Source: Paracoccaceae bacterium (GTDB lineage: Bacteria > Pseudomonadota > Alphaproteobacteria > Rhodobacterales > Rhodobacteraceae). Taken from it: DNA of 64,000 nucleotides. The translations under genes were made by a program, and so were the position numbers. Of the stretch, positions 53,366 through 63,389 are shown piece after piece (position 1 is the stretch's first letter; every line of letters begins with the position of its first letter). The notes below the pieces were generated by a model, which was not told where the DNA came from, made no database searches, and saw only the letters and a list, made by a program, of their open reading frames with translations. The stretch lies in NCBI GenBank assembly GCA_002708925.1, contig PAPN01000007.1, positions 12,080 to 76,079 of the forward strand, given 5' to 3'.

Positions 53366-54019
53366 ATGGGCCTGCGCATCAATGATATCGTCCCCAACTT
53401 CACCGCCGAAACCGACCAGGGCACCATCACCTTCCATGACTGGATCGGTGATAGCTGGGCTATCCTGTTCTCGCATCCGAAAGATTTTACGCCCGTCTGC
53501 ACCACTGAATTCGGTGCCGTGGCGCAACTGGCCGATGAATGGACGCAACGGAACACAAAGGTGATCGGCCTGTCGGTGGACGCGGCGGACGAGCACGTCA
53601 AATGGAAATCGGACATCGAGGGGTTCTCGGGGGCGACGGCCGGCTTCCCGATCATCGCGGACGAAGATCTGGCGGTGTCGAAGGCCTTTGATATGCTGCC
53701 CGCCGAGGCCTATCTGCCCGATGGTCGCACGGCTGCGGATTCGGCCAGCGTGCGTTCGGTTTTCATCATCTCGCCCGATAAGAAGGTGCAGTTGATCATG
53801 ACCTATCCGATGTCGGTGGGGCGTAACTTTGCCGAGGTTCTGCGCGCTCTGGACGGTCTGCAAAAGACCTATGGCGAGCCGCTGGCCACCCCGGCGAACT
53901 GGACCTCTGGTCAGGATGTGATCGTTGCCCTGTCGCTGAGCAACGAACAGGCCGAAGCCAAATTCGGCAAGCTGGACGTCAAGCTGCCCTATCTGCGCAC
54001 CATCAAAGACCCGGCCTGA
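53366..54019 (+). CDS. 1-Cys peroxiredoxin (Prx6/AhpC-TSA family)
   Basis: 217 residues with a single cysteine, the peroxidatic Cys45 in SHPKDFTPVCTTEFG. No resolving Cys is present, which places it in the 1-Cys group. The C-terminal dimerisation domain is normal (LPYLRTIKDPA). It reduces peroxides with an external thiol donor. A ribosome site GAGAGGAAAAG precedes ATG 53366. Confidence 0.93.
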   Translation: MGLRINDIVPNFTAETDQGTITFHDWIGDSWAILFSHPKDFTPVCTTEFGAVAQLADEWTQRNTKVIGLSVDAADEHVKWKSDIEGFSGATAGFPIIADEDLAVSKAFDMLPAEAYLPDGRTAADSASVRSVFIISPDKKVQLIMTYPMSVGRNFAEVLRALDGLQKTYGEPLATPANWTSGQDVIVALSLSNEQAEAKFGKLDVKLPYLRTIKDPA

Positions 54020-54065
54020 GGACGGGAGCGTCAAGGCAGAGGGGGGCGCTGCCCCCCGGCCTGTG

Positions 54066-54097
54066 GCCTCCCCCCGGAGTATTTCGGCAAGATGAAG
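54066..54097. repeat. Dispersed roseobacter-type intergenic repeat, copy 2
   Basis: GCCTCCCCCCGGAGTATTTC followed by GGCAAGATGAAG, related to the copy at 35781. Both lie just downstream of genes. Confidence 0.6.
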
Positions 54098-54425
54098 TCG
54101 TGCCTCTGGGGCTACCGCTATTGATACCGGAAAAGGCGGGTGATGGCGGGCTGTTTTGGAGGGCCCGGCATCATATTGGCTGCTGTCGTTTTCTTGATGA
54201 ATGCGTTGCGGGTTTACCGATGCAATGGTCGGGTGGGGAGTGTGCTGCGACATTTGAAGCGATGGTTTCAAAGGTCTGATAGGCGCTCCGCATCAAGGGT
54301 GACGCTACGCAGTATGGGGGCTGTGTCGATTATGGGCGGCGGCCTTGGCGTGTTTCAGGGCGGCGTCGATCCCGATCTTCGTGTAAAAGGCCGAAAATGC
54401 GCGCGATAGTGTGCCCAGTAATGAA

Positions 54426-54453
54426 AAAGCCCCGGCGCTGCGACCGGGGCTTT
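54426..54453 (-). terminator. Intrinsic terminator of pnp
   Basis: Stem AAAGCCCCGG / CCGGGGCTTT with an 8-base loop, followed on the minus strand by TTTTT, 23 bp past the pnp stop. Confidence 0.88.
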
Positions 54454-54475
54454 CTTTTGCTCAAAAGGGGACGGA

Positions 54476-56608
54476 TCAGTCCTCTTTTTCTTCTTTTTTG
54501 GCCTCTTCGCCGGTTTCCTGATCGACGACTTTCATCGACAGGCGCACCTTGCCGCGATCGTCAAAGCCCAGCAGCTTGACCCAGACCTCTTGGCCCTCTT
54601 TCAGGACGTCCGAGGGGTGGTTCAGGCGGCGGTTTTCGATCTGGCTGACGTGCACCAGGCCGTCGCGCTTGCCAAAGAAGTTCACGAAGGCGCCGAAATC
54701 GACGATCTTCACGACTTTGCCTTTGTAGATCTTGCCTTCTTCGGGCTCGGCCACGATCGAGTGGATCATGTCGTATGCCTTCTGAATGGCTTCTCCGTTC
54801 GGGCTGGCGATCTTGATGATGCCGTCGTCGTTGATGTCGACCTTGGCGCCCGACACTTCGACGATTTCGCGGATGACCTTCCCGCCCGAGCCGATCACTT
54901 CGCGGATCTTGTCGGTGGGGATCTGCATGGTTTCGATGCGCGGGGCGTGGACGCTGAATTCGGCGGTGCCGGACAGCGCCTTGTTCATCTCACCCAGGAT
55001 GTGCATCCGGCCCTCTTTGGCTTGGGCCAGGGCTTTCTCCATGATTTCCGGGGTGATGCCGGCAACCTTGATGTCCATCTGCAGCGAGGTGATGCCCGCT
55101 TCGGTGCCAGCGACTTTGAAGTCCATGTCGCCCAGGTGATCTTCGTCACCCAGGATGTCGGTCAGGACGGCGTAGGAACCGTCATCTTCCAGCACCAGAC
55201 CCATGGCCACACCGGCAACGGCGGCCTTCAGCGGAACACCGGCGTCCATCATGGACAGCGAACCACCACAGACCGACGCCATTGAGGACGAGCCGTTCGA
55301 TTCGGTGATCTCGGACACCAGACGCAGGGTGTAGGGGAAATCGGTGGCCGAGGGCAGAACTGCCTGCAGCGCACGCCATGCCAGTTTGCCGTGACCGATC
55401 TCGCGGCGGCCGGGGCCACCCACGCGGCCAACCTCACCGACCGAGTAGGGCGGGAAGTTATAGTGCAGCATGAAGTTCGATTTGAAGTTGCCGTGCAGCG
55501 CGTCGATGAACTGTTCGTCATCGCCGGTGCCCAGCGTGGTCACGACCAGACCCTGAGTTTCCCCACGGGTGAACAGCGCCGAACCGTGGGTCCGGGGCAG
55601 CAGGCCGGTTTCGCATTCGATGGCGCGGACCTGATCCAGGGCGCGGCCGTCGATACGTTTGCCCTCTTTCACGACCGAGCCGCGCAGAACGGTGGATTCC
55701 AGCTTCTTCAGGGCCGAGCCCAGGTTCGCGTCTTCCAGTTGCTCTTCGGTCAGGCCGGCCTTGATGGCCTCTTTGGCGGCGGCAACAGCGGCAACGCGCT
55801 CTTGCTTATCGGTGATCGCATAGGCGTCACGCATGGCGGCCTCGCCTGCGGCTTTGACCACTTCGAACAGATCCGCGTAATCCGGCGCGGCGAAGTCAAA
55901 CGGCTCTTTGGCGGTTTCTTCGGCCAGGTCGATGATCAGGTCGATCACCGGCTGAATCTGCTGGTGGGCAAAGTTCACGGCGCCCAGCATTTCGGCTTCG
56001 GTCAGCTCGTAAGCTTCGGATTCCACCATCATCACGGCGTCTTTGGTGCCGGCGACAACCAGGTCCAGACGCTGTTCAGGGTTGTTGCGCAGATCCTGCA
56101 TGTCGTCCACGGACGGGTTCAGCGTGTATTCGCCGTCAACAAAGCCAACGCGTGCGCAGGCGATCGGGCCACGGAACGGCGCACCCGAGATGGTCAGCGC
56201 CGCCGAGGCGGCGATCATCGCAACGATATCGGGGTCGTTTTCCAGATCGTGGCTTAGCACGGTGCACATCACCAGCACTTCGTTCTTGAAGCCAGGCACG
56301 AACAGCGGGCGGATCGGACGGTCGATCAGACGCGCGGTCAGGGTTTCTTTCTCGGTCGGGCGTGCCTCGCGCTTGAAGAAACCGCCGGGCACTTTACCGG
56401 CCGCATAGTATTTTTCCTGATAGTGAACCGTCAGCGGGAAAAAATCCTGTCCCGGTTTCGGTTCCTTGGCAAAGGTCACGTTTGCCATGACGCTGGTTTC
56501 GCCAAGCGTGGCAATCACGGTGCCGTCGGCCTGACGGGCAACCTTGCCGGTTTCCAGTGTCAGCGTCTCATCGCCCCACTGCATGGATTTGGTTGTTACG
56601 TTGAACAT
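54476..56608 (-). CDS. pnp: Polynucleotide phosphorylase
   Basis: 710 residues: two RNase PH domains (about 1-230 and 320-550; [14 protein letters not shown] and [16 protein letters not shown] in the second), a KH domain ([25 protein letters not shown]) and a C-terminal S1 domain ([31 protein letters not shown]). It degrades RNA 3' to 5' with phosphate and joins the degradosome. ATG 56608 is preferred over ATG 56611 because AAGGA lies 7 bases before it. Followed by an intrinsic terminator. Confidence 0.97.
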   Translation of the reverse strand: MFNVTTKSMQWGDETLTLETGKVARQADGTVIATLGETSVMANVTFAKEPKPGQDFFPLTVHYQEKYYAAGKVPGGFFKREARPTEKETLTARLIDRPIRPLFVPGFKNEVLVMCTVLSHDLENDPDIVAMIAASAALTISGAPFRGPIACARVGFVDGEYTLNPSVDDMQDLRNNPEQRLDLVVAGTKDAVMMVESEAYELTEAEMLGAVNFAHQQIQPVIDLIIDLAEETAKEPFDFAAPDYADLFEVVKAAGEAAMRDAYAITDKQERVAAVAAAKEAIKAGLTEEQLEDANLGSALKKLESTVLRGSVVKEGKRIDGRALDQVRAIECETGLLPRTHGSALFTRGETQGLVVTTLGTGDDEQFIDALHGNFKSNFMLHYNFPPYSVGEVGRVGGPGRREIGHGKLAWRALQAVLPSATDFPYTLRLVSEITESNGSSSMASVCGGSLSMMDAGVPLKAAVAGVAMGLVLEDDGSYAVLTDILGDEDHLGDMDFKVAGTEAGITSLQMDIKVAGITPEIMEKALAQAKEGRMHILGEMNKALSGTAEFSVHAPRIETMQIPTDKIREVIGSGGKVIREIVEVSGAKVDINDDGIIKIASPNGEAIQKAYDMIHSIVAEPEEGKIYKGKVVKIVDFGAFVNFFGKRDGLVHVSQIENRRLNHPSDVLKEGQEVWVKLLGFDDRGKVRLSMKVVDQETGEEAKKEEKED

Positions 56609-56853
56609 CATCGTATCCTTATAAGGAGCACTCGCGGGCCCTCCCGCGTCTCCTTTTTTGCATGGCGGCCCCATTGCCGCCGACTCCAATCTTTCTCATG
56701 CGCCCGGAGTCAAAGGCGTCACGTCTCAGATGTGTGGGGCCATACAGGAAATCGCAGAGTTTTGAAAGCCATGATTATCTGAACCCGGAAAATGCAAAAG
56801 GACGGCCCGGCAGGCCGCCCCGACGATTTTGGTGAACTGGTTCGGTTGGTTTC

Positions 56854-57300
56854 TTACCAGCCCAGGGTTTTTACATTCGGATCGAACAGCCAGCCCCCGA
56901 CAAGCTCGGCGCTGCCCATCTGAACGCCATCAATATAGTCGGCTTTGGTCAATCCGGCGGCTTTTGAACATGCGCCGCACATGATGACGACGCCGCCATC
57001 AGAGAGGAAGTTTTGCAGCATATCCTGGATCGAGGTGCCGTGTTCGGCCATTAACCCATGCACGTGGCTGGGGCGTTTTTTATCGGCCAGATACACGGCG
57101 CGCACGTTCATCCAGATCGCGGTTGGATGGCCATTTTTCAGCGATTTCTGGTGGGCAAACATGATGGCCTTGGCGGCGGCCCAGGTGTCGTCAGTGGTGA
57201 GATTTACGAACAGGCCGGGTTTGTTACCTTCTGCATTCGCAGCGATTGGCATCAACATCAATGAAAAAGCCAGCATCAATTTGGCGAGGAAAGAGCGCAT
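56854..57300 (-). CDS. Exported DsrE-like protein
   Basis: 148 residues. Signal peptide FLAKLMLAFSLMLMPIAANAEG, then a DsrE/YchN fold: LFVNLTTDDTWAAAKAIMFAH, VVIMCGACSKAAGLTKADY with two cysteines (CGAC) that could bind or transfer sulfur, and a C-terminal GWLFDPNVKTLGW. Periplasmic DsrE proteins are uncommon in function assignments. It lies between rpsO and pnp on the same strand and may be read with them. Confidence 0.75.
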   Translation of the reverse strand: MRSFLAKLMLAFSLMLMPIAANAEGNKPGLFVNLTTDDTWAAAKAIMFAHQKSLKNGHPTAIWMNVRAVYLADKKRPSHVHGLMAEHGTSIQDMLQNFLSDGGVVIMCGACSKAAGLTKADYIDGVQMGSAELVGGWLFDPNVKTLGW

Positions 57301-57411
57301 TGGGTTCTCCTGAATTTAAGATGCTGACGTCTCAACATGTATTCGCGAAAATTAATATGACATGGATCAAAACCTTCCAGTGCTGGAAGGTTGAGAAGCG
57401 GCACCAACGAA

Positions 57412-57441
57412 AAACGCCCGCTCGGGGCCGAGCGGGCGTTT
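57412..57441 (-). terminator. Intrinsic terminator of rpsO
   Basis: 14-bp stem AAACGCCCGCTCGG / CCGAGCGGGCGTTT with a 2-base loop, T-rich on the minus strand; it separates rpsO from the downstream DsrE-like gene. Confidence 0.9.
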
Positions 57442-57464
57442 GCGATTTACAAGAACCTGGGGTC

Positions 57465-57734
57465 TTAGCGGCGGATGCCCAGACGTTTGATCAGGTCTTG
57501 GTAACGGGCTTCGTCCTTGCCTTTCAGGTAGTCCAGCAGTTTACGACGCTGGGCAACCATCATCAGCAGGCCGCGGCGGCCGTGGTTGTCTTTTTTGTGG
57601 GTCTTGAAGTGCTCGGTCAGGGTGGCGATGCGCGAGGACAGGATTGCAACTTGTACTTCGGGCGAGCCAGTGTCACCTTCTTTGGTGCCGAACTCTTTGA
57701 TAACGCGTGCTTTTTCTTCAGCGGTGATCGACAT
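57465..57734 (-). CDS. rpsO: 30S ribosomal protein S15
   Basis: 89 residues, a normal S15: [35 protein letters not shown] and [24 protein letters not shown]. It binds 16S rRNA helices 20-22. AGGAGACC precedes the ATG. A terminator follows, so pnp is only partly linked to it here. Confidence 0.97.
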   Translation of the reverse strand: MSITAEEKARVIKEFGTKEGDTGSPEVQVAILSSRIATLTEHFKTHKKDNHGRRGLLMMVAQRRKLLDYLKGKDEARYQDLIKRLGIRR

Positions 57735-57874
57735 CGGGGTCTCCTGTTATGTTAAGGGTTAGGGCGCAGGCCGGGATGTCGTCCAGCAAGGTCCATGGAG
57801 TGCCCGGCGCAGCAGAACCGCACCGGATGCGCGCTCTTACGGGGATTCCCCCGAAAAGAAAAGGAAAAAAGCGG

Positions 57875-58783
57875 TCAGAGCCCCGCAGCGGACCGGGCGA
57901 TCAGGGCGATATCCTCGACATTCAGCCCGGCGGCGCCGTCCAGCGTGGCGGCCTGCACGCCATTGATGGTCAGGATCATGGTGCCCGAGCCATCCTCGGA
58001 GGGGGTAAGCTCCAAAGTGGGCTGAGCGCCGTTTTCGTCGTCGAAAACAACGGCCAGCTGATCCGAGCTTTGATCGAAGTCCTGAATGGTCAGCGGGTTG
58101 TCCACCCAATCGCCGATCAGCACGGTATCCGCGCCGTCCCCCGTGTGAATAAGATCCCCGTCGCCGCCAACGATCGTGTCATCGCCGCCGCCGCCATTCA
58201 AGAAATCCATTTCAGCGTCATCGTCCCCGCGCAGCATGTCATCGCCTGCGCCGCCGAACAGCGTGTCAGTGCCGGTGCCGCCGGTCAGGGTGTCATCGTC
58301 CAGATCGCCATGCAGCGCGTCGTCGCCCGCGCCGCCATCCAGCACATCATCGCCCGCGCTGCCGACCAGACTGTCGGCCCCCTCGTTGCCGAATAGGGTG
58401 TCGTCATCGTTATGGCCGAACATCTGATCGTCACCGGCATTGCCCTCGATCAGGTCGGCTCCGTCCTCGCCGTGGAGGGTGTCGTGGCCATCGCCGCCAT
58501 GCAGCGTGTCGGCCCCGTCCCAGCCGTGCACGTCATCGTCGCCCGCGCCGCCCGTCACATCGTCATCGCCGGCATAGCCGTTCAACTGATCGTTGCCCGC
58601 GCCGCCATCCAGAATGTCGGCCCCGTCACCGCCGGCCAGGATGTCATTGCCGTCGGTGTCCTCGAACTCTTCGTCCTCCGGAGCGGCAAGGATTTCGCTC
58701 TCGTCATCCTCTGTCATGACATCGGAACCGACAAAGACCGCGCCAACCGCGACCACACCTAAAAGTCCAGCAAGAAGTAGCAT
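57875..58783 (-). CDS. RTX-type calcium-binding protein with N-terminal membrane anchor
   Basis: 302 residues. A hydrophobic N-terminus (LLLAGLLGVVAVGAVFVG) is followed by an acidic stretch and then about 16 nonapeptide repeats of the GGxGxDxLx type between residues 45 and 205, for example GGAGNDQLNGYAGDDDVTGG. The C-terminal 80 residues (ADTVLIGDWVDNPLTIQDFDQSSDQLAVVF) form a typical M10/serralysin C-like end. It probably binds calcium outside the cell or in the periplasm; no type I secretion genes are nearby. Confidence 0.88.
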   Translation of the reverse strand: MLLLAGLLGVVAVGAVFVGSDVMTEDDESEILAAPEDEEFEDTDGNDILAGGDGADILDGGAGNDQLNGYAGDDDVTGGAGDDDVHGWDGADTLHGGDGHDTLHGEDGADLIEGNAGDDQMFGHNDDDTLFGNEGADSLVGSAGDDVLDGGAGDDALHGDLDDDTLTGGTGTDTLFGGAGDDMLRGDDDAEMDFLNGGGGDDTIVGGDGDLIHTGDGADTVLIGDWVDNPLTIQDFDQSSDQLAVVFDDENGAQPTLELTPSEDGSGTMILTINGVQAATLDGAAGLNVEDIALIARSAAGL

Positions 58784-58843
58784 GTTTCACCCACGGATTA
58801 CCCCGCAGGCATTACGGCATACGTGCCCCGAGTCGGTCAAAAC

Positions 58844-59167
58844 CTATTGAGTCGATTGGTTAATATCCGATGAGCTGCCGCCGGTGGTTCCGGTGGCGCG
58901 TTCGAATTCGTCTGCCAGAACGGCCATCCAGTCGCCGATGATCGGCAGGAACTCGAATTGCGCCAGCCACCAGGTGATGAGCGAAACCAGCAGCGTCGCC
59001 CCCAGCACCGAGCCCAGCCCAAAGGCCAGCCCGCGCCCGAACTGAAACAGGATCATCCGGCGGGGCGAGTTCTGAATGGCGATGAACCGATGGCTGTTCA
59101 GCTTCTCGATTTCGCGGGTCAGGTGGCGCATGGCCTCCAGCGTGTCCTTGTCGGTCTGGTCAGTCAT
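58844..59167 (-). CDS. DUF5665 family small membrane protein
   Basis: 107 residues: helical soluble N-terminus (DTLEAMRHLTREIEKLNSHRFI), QNSPRRMILFQFGRGLAFGLGSVLGATLLVSLI as one or two membrane segments, then a short C-terminus. Family of unknown function. Its start overlaps the end of the DUF1643 gene by 8 bp. Confidence 0.8.
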   Translation of the reverse strand: MTDQTDKDTLEAMRHLTREIEKLNSHRFIAIQNSPRRMILFQFGRGLAFGLGSVLGATLLVSLITWWLAQFEFLPIIGDWMAVLADEFERATGTTGGSSSDINQSTQ

Positions 59168-59678
59168 TGGGGATGTCCCACAGCGCGGGTTGCTGGGTAT
59201 AGGCGATATAGAGCGGGTGTTTCGGGTGGCCGGCTTTGGTCAGGCCCAGATGGTGGATTTGGCGTCCGGTGCCGCGCAGCAGCCGCGCGATATGCGGCCC
59301 CTGATCCAGATGTTCACCATGCGTGCCCCAGGCGGCGATGATCTGATCTGCCCAGGCGCAGCCGTCCACAATTGTCTGATCATTGGCGGGCCCCACCGGA
59401 TCGGCCGCGGCGCGCATGGCGCGCGGATCGGTATCGCGCCAGGCAAAGATATTCGTCACGCGAAACGCGCCAAAGCCCAAGGCCCGCGCGCGGCGCTCGC
59501 AGCGTTCCACGGTGGGGTCGTTCTGCACCTCGGTCGCGGTGGACGGGTTCAGCATCACGAACAGCGCCTTGCGCCCGGCCGGATCCCAGATGCGGGTCAG
59601 CTCGTAGCGGTATTTCTCGCAATCCGAGTAGATGGCGGTCGAATGGGCGTCGCCCTTTTGAAATTCACGCGTGATCAT
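59160..59678 (-). CDS. DUF1643 family protein
   Basis: 172 residues. The conserved core is YELTRIWDPAGRKALFVMLNPSTA, FRVTNIFAWRDTDPRAMR, AWGTHGEHLDQGPHIARLL. It has a compact alpha/beta fold and no known activity; relatives occur next to nucleic-acid genes. Upstream of the DUF5665 gene, downstream of truB. Confidence 0.88.
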   Translation of the reverse strand: MITREFQKGDAHSTAIYSDCEKYRYELTRIWDPAGRKALFVMLNPSTATEVQNDPTVERCERRARALGFGAFRVTNIFAWRDTDPRAMRAAADPVGPANDQTIVDGCAWADQIIAAWGTHGEHLDQGPHIARLLRGTGRQIHHLGLTKAGHPKHPLYIAYTQQPALWDIPND

Positions 59679-59717
59679 GGCCCGTTTGTGCCCCCGCGAG
59701 GGCCGCAGCGCAAGAGA

Positions 59718-60629
59718 TCAATCCAGGTTGAACACGCGGTTGGGGTGCAGTTCCGCCCCTTGCAGCTGCCCCACGGCCAGAGGTTTGCCATTATACGAGG
59801 CCCAGCAATCCTCGCCCCAGTCCACATCATGCGCGATCACCATGCCGGGGTTGCCGTTGCGCAGGCGCACGGCGCCCTGATCGGTGGCTTTTACCTCGGG
59901 CAGATCGGCCAGGCCGTCCTCGACCGGGCGCAGGAATTCGTCCAGCTCAGGGGTTTTGGCCATGTCGTCGATCTGCTGGATGCTGATCCCGTCCTCATCG
60001 GCGTCAAAGGGGCCGGACCACACGCGCCGCAGCCATTCCACATGGCCATGACAGCCCAAGGCCGCCCCCAGATCGCGTGCGATTGCGCGCACATAGCCGC
60101 CCTTGCCGCAGACCATTTCCAGAATGACATGATCGGCGTCGGGGCGATCGTCCATCACCAGTTCCTCGACCCACAGAGGGCGGGCGGCGATCTCAAACTC
60201 TTCGTCAGCGCGGGCCAGCTTATAGGCGCGTTCCCCGTCGATCTTCACGGCGGAAAATTTCGGAGGCACCTGCATGATGTCGCCCAGGAACCCGCCCAGG
60301 GCGTCCTTGATCTGTTCATCCGTGGGGCGGGCATCGGATTCGGCGATCACCTCGCCCTCGGCATCATCGGTGTTGGTGGCCTGGCCCAAGCGGACGCTGA
60401 AACGATAGGCCTTTAGCGCGTCGGTGATATAGGGGACGGTCTTGGTGGCCTCGCCCAGGGCCACGGCCAGAACGCCGGTGGCATCCGGGTCCAGCGTGCC
60501 CGCGTGGCCTGCCTTGTTTGCGCCAAAGGCCCATTTCACCTTGTTCACCACAGCGGTCGAGGTCATGCCCGCAGGTTTATCCACCACCAGCCAGCCGGAA
60601 ATGTCGCGTCCCTTGCGTCTACGTCCCAT
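59718..60629 (-). CDS. truB: tRNA pseudouridine-55 synthase
   Basis: 303 residues from ATG 60629. Catalytic Asp in [17 protein letters not shown], the KP motif of [16 protein letters not shown], and the C-terminal PUA-like tail ([19 protein letters not shown]). It makes pseudouridine 55 in the T-loop of most tRNAs. Part of the rbfA-truB-rpsO-pnp group. Confidence 0.95.
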   Translation of the reverse strand: MGRRRKGRDISGWLVVDKPAGMTSTAVVNKVKWAFGANKAGHAGTLDPDATGVLAVALGEATKTVPYITDALKAYRFSVRLGQATNTDDAEGEVIAESDARPTDEQIKDALGGFLGDIMQVPPKFSAVKIDGERAYKLARADEEFEIAARPLWVEELVMDDRPDADHVILEMVCGKGGYVRAIARDLGAALGCHGHVEWLRRVWSGPFDADEDGISIQQIDDMAKTPELDEFLRPVEDGLADLPEVKATDQGAVRLRNGNPGMVIAHDVDWGEDCWASYNGKPLAVGQLQGAELHPNRVFNLD

Positions 60630-60687
60630 GTGTTCCTCGATCCTGTCGCAATCCAAGCGCGCGGGTTAGAACATGCCGCGCGTGCTG

Positions 60688-61422
60688 TCAATTTGGCTTG
60701 GACACAACGCCGACAATCGGCCCCAGCCAGAACCCCGGATCGTTCCGCCCATGCGCCGGCGCGTACATACGCGAGACCTTACCGTCAAAGTACAGCGCAT
60801 TGGGCAGGCCCAGCGTGTCTTTGAACAGGGTGCCGAATTCGTGAAACGTCACCGGGTTGCGCGAGATGGCAAAGACCACCCGCGCGCCATCGGCCGAGGT
60901 GCCCACCCCGTTGCGCACATAGCGCGAGGTGCTGTCGGACAGAAACCGCGGATGCAGTGCGCCGTCGATCACCAGCATCGGGCCCGATTGGGTGGCGTCG
61001 CGGCAGGCGGGGCTTTCGTCGATATAGCGCCGGGTCTCGATCACATCGGCGCGGCCCTCGCGGATGCAGAACACCCCGTTCGGCAGCAGGCCGAAGTTCC
61101 CCGGCCCCGCATTGGGCACCACGCGCATTTCCTGCTGGCCGTCCTGAATATACAGCCCCACGGGCGCGCGATTGTCGTGATACATGCCCGCGTTCATGGC
61201 GAATTCCAGCACCTGACCATCCGGCAGGCTGTCCTGAATAGCCGAGAAATGCCCCAGGATGTCTCCATTCCGGTTACGCAGGAACAGGCGCAGATCCTCG
61301 GTTGCGGTCACTTCGCAGATGGTGAAGCGATTATCGTCCTGTTGCAGATCGCGGCAGTCAACCGCTTGTGCGGCGCGGGGCAGCATAGCCAGAAGGCACA
61401 AGCTGGCCCACAGGCGGATCAT
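60688..61422 (-). CDS. Exported phosphodiester glycosidase-like protein (DUF2233)
   Basis: 244 residues. Signal peptide RLWASLCLLAMLPRAAQAVD, then an NAGPA-like domain: FAMNAGMYHDNRAPVGLYI, NGVFCIREGRADV, GPMLVIDGALHPRFL and a terminal YFDGKVSRMYAP. NAGPA-type proteins cleave phosphodiester-linked sugars, including on cell-wall polymers. It overlaps the end of rbfA (ATGA-type, 4 bp) and intervenes between rbfA and truB. Confidence 0.85.
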   Translation of the reverse strand: MIRLWASLCLLAMLPRAAQAVDCRDLQQDDNRFTICEVTATEDLRLFLRNRNGDILGHFSAIQDSLPDGQVLEFAMNAGMYHDNRAPVGLYIQDGQQEMRVVPNAGPGNFGLLPNGVFCIREGRADVIETRRYIDESPACRDATQSGPMLVIDGALHPRFLSDSTSRYVRNGVGTSADGARVVFAISRNPVTFHEFGTLFKDTLGLPNALYFDGKVSRMYAPAHGRNDPGFWLGPIVGVVSKPN

Positions 61423-61823
61423 TCCTGATCCTTCTCGATGTCGCGGCGCACCTCGTCCTGGTTCAGCAGGCGGCGGGTTTCCTCCATCCTGTCAAAGGTC
61501 TCATCCAGGCGGAAGCGCAGCTCGGGCGCGTGTTTCAGCCCGCATTTGCGGCCGATCAGGCGGCGCAATTCGCCCTGATGGCGGGCCAGCAGCTTGATCG
61601 CGTCCTCTTTGCCTTCGCCGCCCAGAGGCAGCACATAGACCGTTGCCACCCGCAAATCCGGGCTCAGCCGCACCTCGCCCACGGTGATGGACATGCGGTT
61701 CAGGTCCGGATCGTGGATGTCCCCACGCATCAGGATTTCGGACATTGTCCGGCGGATTTGTTCCCCCACCCGCAGCTGACGCATACCGGGTCCGGAACCG
61801 AAAGAGCTGTTACCTTTGGCCAT
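61419..61823 (-). CDS. rbfA: Ribosome-binding factor A
   Basis: 134 residues. Single KH-like domain: [45 protein letters not shown] and [19 protein letters not shown]. Needed for 30S maturation and 16S 5' processing. ATG 61823 chosen; ATG 61832 is equally in frame. Divergent from dapB. Confidence 0.93.
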   Translation of the reverse strand: MAKGNSSFGSGPGMRQLRVGEQIRRTMSEILMRGDIHDPDLNRMSITVGEVRLSPDLRVATVYVLPLGGEGKEDAIKLLARHQGELRRLIGRKCGLKHAPELRFRLDETFDRMEETRRLLNQDEVRRDIEKDQE

Positions 61824-61911
61824 GGTCTGCATCTACGCTGTCGCAAGGGCTTTGCCAAGCGCAACGCGACGGGCTATGAGGGCGCACCGCAGTTTTCTTG
61901 GAGTAAGACCG

Positions 61912-62721
61912 ATGACCAACCTGCCCGGAATTGTCGTGACCGGAGCCTCGGGCCGTATGGGCCAGATGCTGATGCGCACCATTTTGGACAGCGACAAGTG
62001 CAAGCTTGTGGGCGCGGTCGAACGCAAGGGCCACGATTGGGTGGGCCGCGATGTAGGTGAATGTATGGGCGGGGGTGCTGTTGGGGTGGTCGTGTCCGAT
62101 GATCCTTTGGAGACGTTTTTGCACGCGCAGGCGGTGATTGATTTCACTGCCCCCGCCGCCACCGTGGAATTTGCCGCCATCGCCGCGCAGGCGCGGATCG
62201 TGCATGTGATCGGCACCACCGGCATGACGGACGCGGATCTGGCCAAGGTCGCCGCTGCCGCGCGACATGCCACCGTTGTGCGCGCCGGCAACATGTCCTT
62301 GGGTGTGAACCTGCTGGTGCAGCTGACCAAACAGGTCGCCGCTGCCCTGGACGAGGATTTCGACATCGAGATCATCGAGGCGCATCACAATAAGAAGGTC
62401 GATGCGCCTTCGGGAACGGCTCTGATGCTGGGCGAGGCCGCCGCCGAGGGGCGCGGTGTGTCGCTGGAGGCCGTGGCCGATCGGGGCCGTGACGGTATCA
62501 CGGGGGCTCGGAAACGGGGCGACATCGGGTTCACCGCCATCCGGGGCGGCGACATCGTGGGCGAACATGACGTGCTGTTCGCCGCTGCCGGCGAGCGTAT
62601 CGTGCTGCGCCACCTGGCCACCGACCGGGCGATCTTTGCGCGCGGGGCGGTCAAGGCCGCGCTGTGGGGGCAGGGGCAAAAACCCGGTGAATACGACATG
62701 ATGGACGTGCTGGGGCTGTAA
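61912..62721 (+). CDS. dapB: 4-hydroxy-tetrahydrodipicolinate reductase
   Basis: 269 residues. NAD(P)-binding [19 protein letters not shown], the [11 protein letters not shown] segment, [10 protein letters not shown], and the catalytic [16 protein letters not shown] with His-His and Lys. It reduces the dapA product in lysine and diaminopimelate synthesis. Divergent from rbfA with about 90 bp between starts. Confidence 0.96.
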   Translation: MTNLPGIVVTGASGRMGQMLMRTILDSDKCKLVGAVERKGHDWVGRDVGECMGGGAVGVVVSDDPLETFLHAQAVIDFTAPAATVEFAAIAAQARIVHVIGTTGMTDADLAKVAAAARHATVVRAGNMSLGVNLLVQLTKQVAAALDEDFDIEIIEAHHNKKVDAPSGTALMLGEAAAEGRGVSLEAVADRGRDGITGARKRGDIGFTAIRGGDIVGEHDVLFAAAGERIVLRHLATDRAIFARGAVKAALWGQGQKPGEYDMMDVLGL

Positions 62722-62785
62722 TCCCCGACTGATCCAATCTGCCGCCTGCTCCGTATTCAGACCAACAGAAAACGGGGTGGGCAGC

Positions 62786-63139
62786 ATGAGGTCTGCGTTT
62801 TTGCTGATGATTTTCCTGGCGTTGCCCCGGCCTCTTTTGGCCGAGGGGCTGGTGCCGATCACGGACCGGGCCCGCTTTTTGTCGCTGATTGAAGGGCGCG
62901 AGCTGCGGCGGGTGGGGGTACGCCTGACTGTGCTGGCGGACGGGCGGATCACAGGGCGCGCCCTGGGGCGTCCGGTCTCGGGGGGGTGGCAATGGCAGGG
63001 CCAGTATTTCTGCCGGGATATGCAGTGGGGCGATACCCCCGTCGGCTATAATTGCCAGACGGTGCGGCTAAGAGGCGATGTGTTGCGATTCACCTCGGAC
63101 CGCGGGCGCGGGGATTTCGCGGATCTGAAGCTGCGATAG
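62786..63139 (+). CDS. Small exported protein of unknown function
   Basis: 117 residues. Signal peptide MRSAFLLMIFLALPRPLLAEG, then a beta-rich domain with FLSLIEGRELRRVGVRLTVLADGRITG and a pair of cysteines (YFCRDMQWG, YNCQTVRL). A conserved roseobacter secreted protein type without known function. ATG 62786 is preferred; the in-frame ATG at 62777 precedes it. Confidence 0.7.
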   Translation: MRSAFLLMIFLALPRPLLAEGLVPITDRARFLSLIEGRELRRVGVRLTVLADGRITGRALGRPVSGGWQWQGQYFCRDMQWGDTPVGYNCQTVRLRGDVLRFTSDRGRGDFADLKLR

Positions 63140-63142
63140 CGA

Positions 63143-63325
63143 TCAGAAATCGACGGCGATGCCCTTCTTTTCCCAATCGCCGAACCGCACGGGCTCGGGG
63201 CCGTCGCGGCCGCCCAGTTCCTTGGGCAGGGCTTTGGCCTCGGCTTCGGCCTTTTGGCGGCGCTCTTCGGCCTCGGCCAGGGCACGCAGGGCGGCGGGGG
63301 GCAGGTTTTTTTCGGGCTCGCTCAT
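63143..63325 (-). CDS. DUF1674 family protein (SdhAF4-like)
   Basis: 60 residues: MSEPEKNLPPAALRALAEAEER helical start, lysine/alanine-rich middle and the family end motif GGRDGPEPVRFGDWEKKGIAVDF. The eukaryotic SDHAF4 relative helps assemble succinate dehydrogenase; the bacterial role is less clear. It converges with the preceding gene and is divergent from rsmB. Confidence 0.88.
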   Translation of the reverse strand: MSEPEKNLPPAALRALAEAEERRQKAEAEAKALPKELGGRDGPEPVRFGDWEKKGIAVDF

Positions 63326-63389
63326 GGTCTCTTCCTTATGCGGCTGCCTGTTGATATACGCCCCTGCACCCCAATCGCAAGGATAACGG

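Larger units (their letters stand above)
54020..54475. other. 456-bp intergenic region with dispersed repeat
   Basis: Contains the second GGAGTATTT-type repeat (54066-54097), a G/C-run region just before it, and a terminator at 54426. A 89-codon open frame at 54140-54409 has no ribosome site and no protein-like pattern beyond one hydrophobic stretch; it is not called as a gene. Confidence 0.55.

Noticed and set aside
54140-54409. 89-codon open frame before pnp terminator
   Set aside because: No ribosome site and only one hydrophobic stretch; region contains a dispersed repeat.
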